DNA of 9,415 nt, taken from assembly GCA_018901625.1 (NCBI GenBank), contig JAHIEM010000010.1:1-9415 (forward strand), read 5' to 3'. Of the stretch, positions 1-6,142 are shown piece by piece. Made by a program: the position numbers and the translations under genes. Each line of letters opens with the position of its first letter. Position 1 is the stretch's first letter. The stretch is from Nanobdellota archaeon (lineage in GTDB: Archaea > Nanobdellota > Nanobdellia > Pacearchaeales > GW2011-AR1). The notes under the pieces are model-generated. The model saw nothing but the letters and a program-made list of their open reading frames with translations. It made no database searches and had not been told where the DNA came from.

Positions 1-165
1 AATCATTCCAATATAAATATATTTTATTAATAAAGTCCTTTATGAAGTTGTAGATAGGTTATAAGATTGAGATGAGCCCTGTTTTTTAAATTAATTATGG
101 GGCAGCCTGTTTAGGATGTGGTGACACACTGTTTTTTTGATGCTTAAGTATTATCAGCAATTTCT
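1..165. other. Intergenic region beyond dnaJ, no protein gene recognised
   Basis: No convincing reading frame is seen on either strand here. Positions 10-40 are almost pure A/T and include TATA-like stretches on the + strand. Positions 74-101 contain GCCCT and GGGGC segments that can pair (one U-G pair) around an A/T loop, followed by a second small hairpin and a T-run. This could be the end of a + strand transcript entering from the left, or a short RNA of about 80 bases, but it matches no RNA family I recognise. No hairpin plus T-run is visible for the - strand dnaJ transcript. Confidence 0.3.
115..137 (+). terminator. Small hairpin followed by seven T, possible terminator
   Basis: TGTG (116-119) pairs with CACA around a GTGA tetraloop of the GNRA type. 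It is followed by CTG and a run of seven T up to about 138. T-runs are the main termination signal of archaeal RNA polymerase, so this could end a + strand RNA. The stem is only four base pairs, so the call rests mostly on the T-run. Confidence 0.3.
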
Positions 166-1224
166 TTATTCCATTAATTTCTTAAACATTTTTTCTTTAT
201 CTTGGTCAAGTTTAGGAATATCTATTATTATCCTTACAAATAAATCTCCCCTTTTTTTTGAGTCTATAAATGTCATGCCTTGTTTTGCCAGTCTAAAAGG
301 AATATGGCTCTCGGTTCCAGCAGGAATCTTTAATTTAATTTTTTTATCAATACCCTGGATTTCTGCACTTCCTCCAAATATCGCTGTAATCAAGTCTATT
401 CTTTTATCTAAAAACAGATTTTCATTTTCTCTTTTAAATTCATTATGTTTCTTTACATGAATTATGACATACAAGTCTCCTGACGGGGCATTTCTTCCAG
501 GTTCCCCTTTTCCTTCTATTCTCAAATATTGTCCGGAGTTAACTCCTCTTGGTATCTTAAGTTCAATCTTTTGATTTTCTTCTATTTTCCCTTTGCCTTT
601 GCATTTATCACAATATTTTGTTGCAATTTTTCCATGTCCATGGCATTTATCACAATGAATTACACTAACAAATTGACTAAATCCCTGCCTTCTTAAGATT
701 TTTATCTTTCCATGTCCATGGCATTTATCACATTCTTTTAGATGTCTTTCTTCTGCTCCTAAACCTTTGCATTTGTTGCATGTTTTATGGACAGGTATTT
801 CAAATGTTTTTTTTACCCCATAAAATGCTTCTTCAAGTGTTATTTCAATGTTGTATCTTAGATCAGCTCCTTCCAGGTAGTCTTCCTGTTCATTATCTCT
901 TTCTCTATTAAATATATTAAATATGTCTCCAAAGCCAAAATCAGAAAATAGATCCTCAAAATTAGGCTTTTGACTATCAAAACCATTCATTTCCTGCGAA
1001 CTAAATGCCGAACTGCCTAAATTATCATATTGAGCTTTCTTTTTTTCATTACCAAGCACTTGAAAAGCCTCGTTTATCCCTTTAAATTTCTCTTCTGCAT
1101 CTTTATTCTCTTGATTCACATCAGGATGATATTTTCTTGCAAGTTGTCGAAATGCTTTTTTTATTTCTTCCTGGCTTGCATTTTTTTCAACTCCAAGGAT
1201 ATTATAATAATCTTTTTCTGCCAT
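166..1224 (-). CDS. dnaJ: Chaperone protein DnaJ (Hsp40 co-chaperone)
   Basis: DnaJ delivers unfolded clients to DnaK and stimulates its ATPase in the cytoplasm. The 352 residues show the full type I layout. The J-domain spans residues 4-70 with the HPD motif at 33-35. A short phenylalanine-rich, glycine-poor G/F linker (about 71-106) contains FGFGDIF. The zinc domain has four CxxCxGxG motifs, starting at 149, 165, 191 and 205. The C-terminal client-binding beta domains follow. The protein is slightly shorter than the usual 370-380 residues, mainly because of the linker. The ATG at 1222-1224 is chosen because MAEKDYYNILGV is the canonical DnaJ N-terminus and a TATA box lies about 25 bases upstream. 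It follows dnaK after 48 bases and has its own likely promoter, so it can be expressed with or apart from grpE-dnaK. Confidence 0.97.
   Translation of the reverse strand: MAEKDYYNILGVEKNASQEEIKKAFRQLARKYHPDVNQENKDAEEKFKGINEAFQVLGNEKKKAQYDNLGSSAFSSQEMNGFDSQKPNFEDLFSDFGFGDIFNIFNRERDNEQEDYLEGADLRYNIEITLEEAFYGVKKTFEIPVHKTCNKCKGLGAEERHLKECDKCHGHGKIKILRRQGFSQFVSVIHCDKCHGHGKIATKYCDKCKGKGKIEENQKIELKIPRGVNSGQYLRIEGKGEPGRNAPSGDLYVIIHVKKHNEFKRENENLFLDKRIDLITAIFGGSAEIQGIDKKIKLKIPAGTESHIPFRLAKQGMTFIDSKKRGDLFVRIIIDIPKLDQDKEKMFKKLME
629..732. repeat. 26-bp direct repeat inside dnaJ zinc-finger region
   Basis: Positions 629-654 and 707-732 are identical over 26 bases. They encode the two CDKCHGHGKI zinc motifs with exactly the same codons, and part of the unit recurs at 601-614. 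Family conservation explains the protein repeat but not the identical synonymous positions, so recent duplication or gene conversion between zinc-finger units is a reasonable reading. Confidence 0.85.
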
Positions 1225-1231
1225 TATATCG

Positions 1232-1246
1232 ATAAACTTAGTTTAT
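1232..1246. promoter_or_regulatory. Palindrome between dnaJ TATA box and start, possible operator
   Basis: ATAAACT and AGTTTAT are perfect 7-base arms around a single base. The element overlaps the downstream edge of the dnaJ TATA box and ends 8 bases before the ATG, a position where a bound repressor would block RNA polymerase. No equivalent was found before grpE. The A/T-rich composition makes a chance palindrome possible. Confidence 0.35.
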
Positions 1247-1254
1247 ATTTTAAA
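1243..1254 (-). promoter_or_regulatory. dnaJ TATA box
   Basis: On the - strand this reads TTTAAAATATAA, centred about 25 bases before the dnaJ ATG. That is the spacing expected for a leaderless archaeal transcript. It lies in the 48-base gap after dnaK, so dnaJ can be transcribed independently. Confidence 0.6.
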
Positions 1255-1272
1255 GAATTTAATCATATATTT

Positions 1273-3150
1273 TTAATCTTTTTTCCCATCTTTGACTTCA
1301 TATTCTGCATCAATAGCATCGTCTTTTTTGTCGTCCCGAATGTTATCATCTTCTGAAACTTCTGTTTTTTCTTTACCTTTTTCTTCTGCATACTTTTTAG
1401 CAGCTTCCTGATATATCTTTGTTCCTACTTCCTGCATTATTTTTCCCAGTTCATCAGCTGAGTTTTTTATCTCCTGCAGATTATCACTTTTCAACGAATC
1501 TTTAGCTTTTTTTATTGCTTGTTCTATTTTTGCTTTTTCTTCTTTTGTTAATTTTTCTCCAAGTTCTCCTAATGTTTTCTCAAAGCTGTATATCATAGAA
1601 TCAGCATTGTTTCTAGTTTCAATTTCTTCTTTTTTCTTCTTATCTTCTTCTTCATGTTCTTTTGCTTCTTTTACCATTTTTTCAATATCTTTGTCAGAAA
1701 GCTTGGTGGATGCTGTAACCGTCATTTTTTGCTCTTTTCCTGTGCCTAAATCTTTAGCCTTTACACTGATTATACCATTGGAATCTATGTCAAAGGTTAC
1801 TTCTATCTGGGGAATTCCTCTTGGCGCAGGAGGCAGTCCGACTAGATTGAAATTACCAAGACTTACATTATCTTTTGCCATTGGTCTTTCCCCCTGCAAT
1901 GCATGGATGGTTACAGCATTCTGGAAATCACTTGCTGTAGAGAAAATCTGGCTTTTCTTTGTGGGAATAGTTGTATTTCTTTCTATCAAAGGTGTCATTA
2001 CTTCACCTAAAGTCTCTATTCCAAGTGTAAGAGGGGTTACATCCAGTAAGACAATATCTTTAATGTCTCCTGATAAGATTGCTCCTTGTATTGCAGCCCC
2101 CATAGCAACACACTCCATTGGGTCCACTACTCTTTCAACTTTCTTTCCAATATTCTCTTCAATAAATTTCTGGATGACTGGCATTCTTGTAGGGCCACCA
2201 ACAAGTATTATTCTGTATATTTCTTCTTTCTTGATTTTAGCATCTTTTAATGCTTGTTCTACAGGACCAAGACATCTTTTTACAATAGGTTCGATTATTT
2301 GCTCTAATTTTCCCCTGGTTATTTTTAAAAGCAGGTGCTTAGGCCCGGTATTTGTCGCAGTTATATACGGAAGATTTATCTCGGTCTCTATGACACTAGA
2401 CAGCTCTATTTTTGCTTTTTCTGCTGCTTCTCTAACCCTTTGCATTGCAGTCATATCTTCACTTAGATCAACTCCAGATTGTTTTTTGAATTCTTCAATA
2501 ACCCATTTTATTAATAATTCATCCATATCACTCCCGCCTAGTTGAGTGTCTCCAGAAGTAGAAATGACATTGAATGTCCCATCTCCAAATTCCATTATTG
2601 TAACATCCAATGTCCCGCCTCCTAAATCAAAAACAAGAATCTTATGTTCTCCCTCTTTGTCAAGCCCATAGGCCATGGATGCAGCCGTTGGCTCATTTAC
2701 AAGCCGTACTACTTCTAACCCCGCGATGTTACCTGCATCTTTTGTTGCTGTCCTTTGATTATCATTGAAATATGCGGGAACTGTGATAACTACTTTTTTG
2801 ACTTCTTCGCCTAAAAAGCTCTCCGCATCTCTTTTTATTTTTTGCAGAATGTATGATGAAATTTGCTGTGGAGTATACTCTTTGCCATAGATTGAATATT
2901 TTAAATCAGTTCCAATCTTTCTTTTTGCTTTCATTATCGTTCCCTTTGGATTGGTTACTGCTTGTCTTTTTGCAGGCTCTCCAACTAATAACTCTCCGTC
3001 CTTTGTAAATGCTACAACAGATGGAAACATCTTTCCAGCGACAGTTACTCCTTCAGCTGAAGGGATGATTGTTGGCTTTCCGCCAAGAACTACGGCAGCT
3101 TGGCTATTTGAAGTACCAAGATCAATTCCAATAATTTTTTCTTTTTTCAT
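1273..3150 (-). CDS. dnaK: Molecular chaperone DnaK (Hsp70)
   Basis: DnaK is an ATP-dependent chaperone that binds exposed hydrophobic segments of client proteins in the cytoplasm, working with DnaJ and GrpE. The 625 residues carry the phosphate-1 motif GIDLGTSNS (8-16), VPAYFND (124-130), phosphate-2 FDLGGGTLDV (174-183) and the adenosine motif ILVGGPTRMP (315-324). The interdomain linker VLLDVTPL is at 367-374, followed by the substrate-binding domain, helical lid and a charged, disordered tail ending in VKDGKKD. The roughly 23-25 residue insertion found after about residue 80 in E. coli-type DnaK is absent, as in Gram-positive and archaeal DnaK. The ATG is set by the canonical N-terminus, 11 bases after grpE, so the two are co-transcribed. 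Archaeal DnaK systems are generally viewed as acquired from bacteria. Confidence 0.98.
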   Translation of the reverse strand: MKKEKIIGIDLGTSNSQAAVVLGGKPTIIPSAEGVTVAGKMFPSVVAFTKDGELLVGEPAKRQAVTNPKGTIMKAKRKIGTDLKYSIYGKEYTPQQISSYILQKIKRDAESFLGEEVKKVVITVPAYFNDNQRTATKDAGNIAGLEVVRLVNEPTAASMAYGLDKEGEHKILVFDLGGGTLDVTIMEFGDGTFNVISTSGDTQLGGSDMDELLIKWVIEEFKKQSGVDLSEDMTAMQRVREAAEKAKIELSSVIETEINLPYITATNTGPKHLLLKITRGKLEQIIEPIVKRCLGPVEQALKDAKIKKEEIYRIILVGGPTRMPVIQKFIEENIGKKVERVVDPMECVAMGAAIQGAILSGDIKDIVLLDVTPLTLGIETLGEVMTPLIERNTTIPTKKSQIFSTASDFQNAVTIHALQGERPMAKDNVSLGNFNLVGLPPAPRGIPQIEVTFDIDSNGIISVKAKDLGTGKEQKMTVTASTKLSDKDIEKMVKEAKEHEEEDKKKKEEIETRNNADSMIYSFEKTLGELGEKLTKEEKAKIEQAIKKAKDSLKSDNLQEIKNSADELGKIMQEVGTKIYQEAAKKYAEEKGKEKTEVSEDDNIRDDKKDDAIDAEYEVKDGKKD

Positions 3151-3161
3151 ATTATTCAGTC

Positions 3162-3665
3162 TTATTGTTTGTTTTTAAAGGTATTCTCTGATATTTTCAC
3201 TTTTGTCGGTCGTATTACCTTTGAACCAAGGACATATCCTTTTTGTATTTCTTCAATTACTTCGTCCTCATTCTGCTCGCTTAACCCCTTGCATAATACC
3301 TCATGAAAATAAGGATCAAATTTTTTACCTAAAGCTTCAATCTCCTTTAATCCGTGTTTTCGGAGCAGAGCAAAAAACTTCTTTTGCATTAACAATATTC
3401 CCTCCTTATTTTTTTCATTTTCAGTCAATCTGACCGAACTATCAAAATCATCAAGTATCACAATCAATTCGTTTATTAGGTTTTCATTAGCAAGTTTTAT
3501 GATGCTTTCTTTTTCTTTTTCAAATTTTTTCCTGTAATTATCAAAATCCGCCTGCAAATATTTTATTTGGTTTAATCTTTCTTCTGCTAGCTGCCTGTAC
3601 GTCTCTTGCTGAATGTTTGTCTCTTCCGCATTTGTAGATTCGTTTTCTGAATTAGCTTTGTCCAT
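3162..3665 (-). CDS. grpE: Nucleotide exchange factor GrpE
   Basis: GrpE is a dimer that releases ADP from DnaK. The 167 residues have an acidic, disordered N-terminus (1-20). A long coiled-coil helix follows (about 24-65), with the family segment QADFDNYRKKFEKE at 38-51. The C-terminal beta domain contains FDPYFHEV (116-123) and the closing signature GYVLGSKVIRPTKVKIS (143-159). Length is normal for archaeal and Gram-positive GrpE. The ATG at 3663-3665 has a TATA-like box centred about 26 bases upstream. It is the first gene of a grpE-dnaK unit on the - strand, with dnaJ behind. No HrcA gene and no genuine CIRCE operator are seen, so heat-shock control must be of another kind. Confidence 0.95.
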   Translation of the reverse strand: MDKANSENESTNAEETNIQQETYRQLAEERLNQIKYLQADFDNYRKKFEKEKESIIKLANENLINELIVILDDFDSSVRLTENEKNKEGILLMQKKFFALLRKHGLKEIEALGKKFDPYFHEVLCKGLSEQNEDEVIEEIQKGYVLGSKVIRPTKVKISENTFKNKQ

Positions 3666-3685
3666 TTTATAGTATCTAAAAATCG

Positions 3686-3697
3686 CTTAATAAAGTA
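3686..3697 (-). promoter_or_regulatory. grpE-dnaK TATA box
   Basis: On the - strand this reads TACTTTATTAAG, centred about 26 bases before the grpE ATG, matching the spacing at the other promoters here. A purine-rich stretch (GGAAGTAGAA) just upstream could serve as BRE, the TFB recognition element. Confidence 0.5.
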
Positions 3698-3742
3698 TTC
3701 TACTTCCAATTCTTGTTAATTAGATTCAAAAGGATAGCTATG

Positions 3743-3907
3743 TTAGTTCTTAAGCTTTTGCGCTTTTCTCATAATGCCCCTTTCCATATCACTCAAATAA
3801 TTCTTAATTGGGCTAGAATTAAACTCACTAATCTCGGGTATTCCTGATTGTGTCTTTTCCTCCCACTTTAGGTATCTTTCCTTGTGCTTGTATGGATATA
3901 GTTTCAT
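3743..3907 (-). pseudogene. Remnant of a tyrosine-type integrase N-terminal domain
   Basis: The 54-residue frame from the ATG at 3905-3907 begins MKLYPYKHKERYLKWEEK and continues through SSPIKNYLSDMERGI. This resembles the N-terminal DNA-binding (SAM-like) part of archaeal phage-type tyrosine recombinases, which commonly have a helix ending in a YLSDMExGxN-like stretch; this is a recalled pattern, not a search result. Such integrases are usually 200-400 residues with an R...HxxR...Y catalytic domain, and none of that is present: after MERGI the frame runs into a basic tail and stops. The open frame can be extended upstream to a TTG at 4022-4024. That extension reads through a dispersed repeat and a 22-bp palindrome and is probably not coding, and a TATA box fits the internal ATG. 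It could also be a small stand-alone protein. Confidence 0.45.
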
Positions 3908-3922
3908 GGGATGTAAACAAAC

Positions 3923-3938
3923 TCCTTTTTTAAAAGGA
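3923..3938 (-). promoter_or_regulatory. TATA box inside a 7-bp-arm palindrome, before the integrase remnant
   Basis: TCCTTTT and AAAAGGA are perfect arms around TT. The core TTTTAAAA (3928-3935) is centred about 24 bases upstream of the ATG at 3907, so it can act as a TATA box. A palindrome lying directly on the box would suit a repressor site. Confidence 0.4.
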
Positions 3939-3947
3939 ATCTGTATA

Positions 3948-3969
3948 GTTTTTTGTATATACAAAAAAC
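3948..3969. promoter_or_regulatory. Perfect 22-bp palindrome, probable operator or hairpin
   Basis: The half-site GTTTTTTGTAT is followed directly by its exact reverse complement, with no spacer and no mismatch over 22 bases. It lies 41-62 bases upstream of the integrase-remnant ATG and just upstream of that gene's TATA palindrome. A perfect dyad of this length is typical of a dimeric repressor site, but it would also form a stable hairpin in RNA. Confidence 0.55.
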
Positions 3970-3996
3970 ATCCCTTAATTGTCATCAAACTATGAT

Positions 3997-4039
3997 ATGC
4001 CCCCGCCGGACGTGGAGTTATCAATAGGGGTATAAAATA
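3997..4039. repeat. Dispersed repeat, copy 1 (43 bp, downstream of fic)
   Basis: It begins ATGCCCCCGCCGGACGT and ends GGGGTATAAAATA. It matches copy 2 at 5109-5151 in the same orientation with 39 of 43 identical bases; the differences are position 18 and positions 25-27. TGCCCC near the left end can pair with GGGGTA near the right end (with one G-U pair), giving a 6-bp stem. On the - strand it begins 2 bases after the fic stop codon. Its G/C-rich left half stands out against the A/T-rich surroundings. Confidence 0.9.
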
Positions 4040-4041
4040 AG

Positions 4042-5040
4042 TTATAGAAAAATGCTCCAGTAAGTATCAATCATCTCATTTGCATTAAACTGAACTATTG
4101 CCAGATAATCCTTAATCTTTGCCTTTGTTAAGTCGCTTTTATCAGCTTCTCTTAGTGCGGCAAGATATTCTACTCTTGTTTTTCTATGAATAACTGTTGG
4201 GGGACAATTATTTATCAAAAGAATGTAATTCAGGATCATTCTTCCTGTCCTTCCATTTCCATCCATAAATGGATGGATTTTCTCAAATTTATGGTGGAAT
4301 ATTGTAGCTAAAACAAGAGGATGCAACTTATTCTTATTTTCATGATACCATTTTAACAATAAATCCATGTCTGTCTTCACATAGGGGGATGGAGTTGCCT
4401 TGAAATTAGCTCTTATTACCCTCACGTCTACTGTTCTGTAGCCTTTTCTTGCGTCAATATTTTCAAGTAAGTTATCATGAATTTTGATAATGAATTCGTG
4501 GCTTAATTCTTTTTTGGATTCAAAAATTTTGGTGAATACTTTTTCAGTATTCTGCAAGTCATAAATCTCTCTTAGAGTTTTGTCCTTGGGAGTTAATCCC
4601 TCTTCCAGGAGATTTCTTGCTTCCTGCAGGTTTATAGTATTCCCTTCTATTGAAGCGGTGTTAAATGCGAATTCTATAATAAAATTCTTCAGAACTTCAG
4701 ATTTGGTATTATAATCAAGCTTCTGAAATACAGAATGATAGTGAAGTTTGCATGCTTCAACTTCTTTTAGTTTATCTCCTAAAAATAAATCCTTCTTTAA
4801 TTTTTGCGCATTTATCTTTTCTAAGTAATAATTTGATTCAGTAAAATTATGGATTGTTTTGTAAGCTTTTCTTATCTTGTCTTTATACTGAGTGAGATTA
4901 TCAAGGGATTTTTTTGCTTCTTCTATAGAGTTCCCTAAATAAGCAATGTCTTTGGCAATTACTCTTTTGCCTTTTCTTTCTGATGCTCTGAGATAATAGT
5001 AAGGAATTCCTCCAATTATCTTCTTGTATACGTAAACCAT
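4042..5040 (-). CDS. Fic-domain protein (protein adenylyltransferase family)
   Basis: Fic enzymes transfer AMP, or sometimes another nucleotide part, from a nucleotide to hydroxyl groups of target proteins. The 332 residues contain a complete active-site motif HPFMDGNGRTGR (256-267), with catalytic His256 and the anion-binding GNGR. An inhibitory helix motif TASIEG (128-133) fits (S/T)xxxE(G/N), with Glu132 as the auto-inhibitory residue, so this is a class II Fic with the inhibitor on the N-terminal side. Residues 1-45 (YYYLRASERKGKR...IAYLGN) form a small extra domain that resembles the start of IS1634-type transposases. The ATG at 5038-5040 has a TATA box 22-29 bases upstream. It stands alone between two direct repeat copies. 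The target is unknown; roles in toxin-antitoxin systems, stress or defence are all possible. Confidence 0.93.
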   Translation of the reverse strand: MVYVYKKIIGGIPYYYLRASERKGKRVIAKDIAYLGNSIEEAKKSLDNLTQYKDKIRKAYKTIHNFTESNYYLEKINAQKLKKDLFLGDKLKEVEACKLHYHSVFQKLDYNTKSEVLKNFIIEFAFNTASIEGNTINLQEARNLLEEGLTPKDKTLREIYDLQNTEKVFTKIFESKKELSHEFIIKIHDNLLENIDARKGYRTVDVRVIRANFKATPSPYVKTDMDLLLKWYHENKNKLHPLVLATIFHHKFEKIHPFMDGNGRTGRMILNYILLINNCPPTVIHRKTRVEYLAALREADKSDLTKAKIKDYLAIVQFNANEMIDTYWSIFL

Positions 5041-5061
5041 AAATTATCTAGGAGAATAGGG

Positions 5062-5069
5062 TTTATAAA
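5062..5069 (-). promoter_or_regulatory. fic TATA box
   Basis: The - strand sequence AAGATTTATAAACC has its TTTATAAA core 22-29 bases before the fic ATG. The preceding GGGTAAGA is a plausible BRE and is shared with the right arm of the adjacent inverted repeat. Confidence 0.65.
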
Positions 5070-5071
5070 TC

Positions 5072-5109
5072 TTACCCTCTACTTCTATTATTTATCATGT
5101 AGAGGGTAA
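5072..5109. promoter_or_regulatory. Perfect 11-bp inverted repeat upstream of fic promoter
   Basis: TTACCCTCTAC (5072-5082) and GTAGAGGGTAA (5099-5109) are exact reverse complements separated by 16 bases. The element abuts the fic BRE/TATA region and ends at the first base of repeat copy 2. It may be an operator controlling fic, or a hairpin at the 3' end of the protease transcript. No T-run follows on either strand, which favours a protein-binding site. Confidence 0.6.
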
Positions 5110-5151
5110 TGCCCCCGCCGGACGTAGAGTTACTGATAGGGGTATAAAATA
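5109..5151. repeat. Dispersed repeat, copy 2 (43 bp, between fic and the protease gene)
   Basis: Same orientation as copy 1, 1112 bases away, so the two copies bracket fic. The potential TGCCCC/GGGGTA stem is kept. On the - strand it starts 13 bases after the stop codon of the caspase-like gene, so, like copies 1 and 3, it lies just behind a - strand gene. Confidence 0.9.
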
Positions 5152-5164
5152 GACTGATTCATGT

Positions 5165-5809
5165 CTATAATTTTATGTTCTCATTGCCTAGAACGACTTG
5201 CCCAAGATAGTTATTCCATAATCCCTCTGCAATTAAATAAGAGTCTTCATTTTTGTTTCTTAAAATCTTTTTGATATTCTTCAGTGTGCTTCTTTTAGAT
5301 TTCTCATGAGCAGAGATTGTTGAATTGCCTTTGATTATTGAAATTGGGACAAGATTAGAAGACTCTAAGAATAATCTTGCAACATTGTCCTTTAATGGAC
5401 TTCCAGTCCATTGAATGTTAACATAAAATTGAAATGGTCTATCGTAACCTATGAAACATCCTTCTTTGCTATCTTTCATACATTCTCTCCCCAAGACTAG
5501 TGCCGCATGGCAGGATCTTGCGTATGTTATCCTTTCTTTTAACAATGCTTCATTTTCTCCAATCTTAACTATTGGCTTTTTGTTTCCATCAATAGAATCA
5601 GCTGAACCATGGCCATTAAATATAACCATTTTGTAGTCTAGTTTTTTCATTACCTTTTCAAATTCTTCTCTATTTGCTTCTTCATCTTTAAGCTTTTTTA
5701 TTTCTATTCCATTCTCATTTGCAGCGTCTTCTATCTGATAAGAATATTGCGATAGATATTCAGTTACTTGATCATGTCTTGGAAGCGTTATAATAATTCC
5801 TCTTTTCAT
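5165..5809 (-). CDS. Caspase-like (clan CD, CHAT/C25-type) cysteine protease
   Basis: The protein is probably a cytosolic cysteine peptidase. From the ATG at 5807-5809 it is 214 residues. A predicted beta strand leads to MVIFNGHGS with candidate catalytic His67, and the next core strand leads to ITYARSCHAA with candidate Cys100. A His-Gly after one strand and a Cys after the next is the dyad layout of caspases, gingipains, separase and CHAT proteases. The start MKRGIIITLPRHDQVTEYL forms the first strand of the fold. An upstream in-frame GTG (5828-5830) would add seven residues, but a TTTAAA box lies 27-32 bases before the ATG and only 6-11 before the GTG, so the ATG is preferred. No signal peptide, sensor domain or TPR is fused. 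It is third behind two overlapping small genes. The exact family and substrate are unknown. Confidence 0.7.
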   Translation of the reverse strand: MKRGIIITLPRHDQVTEYLSQYSYQIEDAANENGIEIKKLKDEEANREEFEKVMKKLDYKMVIFNGHGSADSIDGNKKPIVKIGENEALLKERITYARSCHAALVLGRECMKDSKEGCFIGYDRPFQFYVNIQWTGSPLKDNVARLFLESSNLVPISIIKGNSTISAHEKSKRSTLKNIKKILRNKNEDSYLIAEGLWNNYLGQVVLGNENIKL

Positions 5810-5835
5810 ATCAAAAAAACAATGGGACACTTACA

Positions 5836-5841
5836 TTTAAA
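5836..5841 (-). promoter_or_regulatory. TATA box of the caspase-like gene (decides its start)
   Basis: TTTAAA in the context ATGTTTAAATGTAAG lies 27-32 bases before the ATG at 5809, the spacing seen at the other promoters. It suggests the protease has a transcript of its own besides any read-through from the small genes. Confidence 0.5.
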
Positions 5842-5877
5842 CATATTGGTTTGTAAATCCTCTTGTTTTTAGGATGC

Positions 5878-5900
5878 TCAGAAATAAGAAGTATTTCTGA
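5878..5900. promoter_or_regulatory. Perfect 9-bp inverted repeat between small ORF and protease gene
   Basis: TCAGAAATA (5878-5886) and TATTTCTGA (5892-5900) are exact complements around a 5-base loop, 2 bases after the stop codon of the 79-residue gene on the - strand. No T-run follows, so it is either an RNA hairpin separating the small genes from the protease message, or a protein-binding site upstream of the protease promoter. Confidence 0.55.
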
Positions 5901-5902
5901 CA

Positions 5903-6142
5903 TTAAACCGAACTTATAGCTTTAGTAAACTCTCCATTGGCGACTGCTTTTAAGAATGACAGGTGAGATTTAAGAATTTGTCTGCCTGTCTCGTCTTCTT
6001 TTTTTACATGATCTATCATCTCCTCTTTTGACATTGTTTCGCCGCCTCCTATTGACAACCGTAGGTTTGATGAAATTGCATTTATTCTCATGATCACAAT
6101 TTCTTTCAACTTTTCATTAAAACTTTCTTCATTTTCGCTCAT
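5903..6142 (-). CDS. Small protein of unknown function, 79 residues
   Basis: I do not recognise a named family. The protein has a helix at about 7-22, then a strand-like LRLSIGGG (28-34). An acidic, helical segment SKEEMIDHVKKEDETGRQILKSH follows (38-60, given here by its span), ending in a hydrophobic helix LSFLKAVANGEF. It has no cysteines, signal peptide or membrane segment, so it is probably a folded cytosolic protein. Its ATG overlaps the TGA of the upstream gene in an ATGA arrangement, so the two are translationally coupled and likely interact or act together. The caspase-like gene follows after 93 bases. The arrangement suggests a regulator, sensor or inhibitor of the protease, but this is inference. 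Confidence 0.8.
   Translation of the reverse strand: MSENEESFNEKLKEIVIMRINAISSNLRLSIGGGETMSKEEMIDHVKKEDETGRQILKSHLSFLKAVANGEFTKAISSV

Noticed and set aside
1607..2545. Long open frame on the + strand opposite dnaK.
   Set aside because: It is a mirror frame of a highly conserved gene, with serine/isoleucine/phenylalanine-rich composition and no promoter or domain.
3908..4024. Upstream extension of the integrase-remnant frame to a TTG, giving 93 residues.
   Set aside because: The added part reads through the dispersed repeat and the perfect palindrome, lacks a suitably spaced promoter and has no domain-like character; the internal ATG has a TATA box.
3997..4039. GGCGGGGGCA on the - strand of the repeats looks like the 3' end of an archaeal tRNA, hinting at tRNA genes or attachment sites.
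   Set aside because: The T-loop sequence and the conserved T-arm bases do not fit in either register, and no 5' acceptor, D-arm or anticodon arm is present around any copy.
3997..5151. CRISPR array or IS element based on the direct repeats.
   Set aside because: Only two full copies, 1.1 kb apart with a whole gene between them, and no transposase, cas gene or regular spacers.
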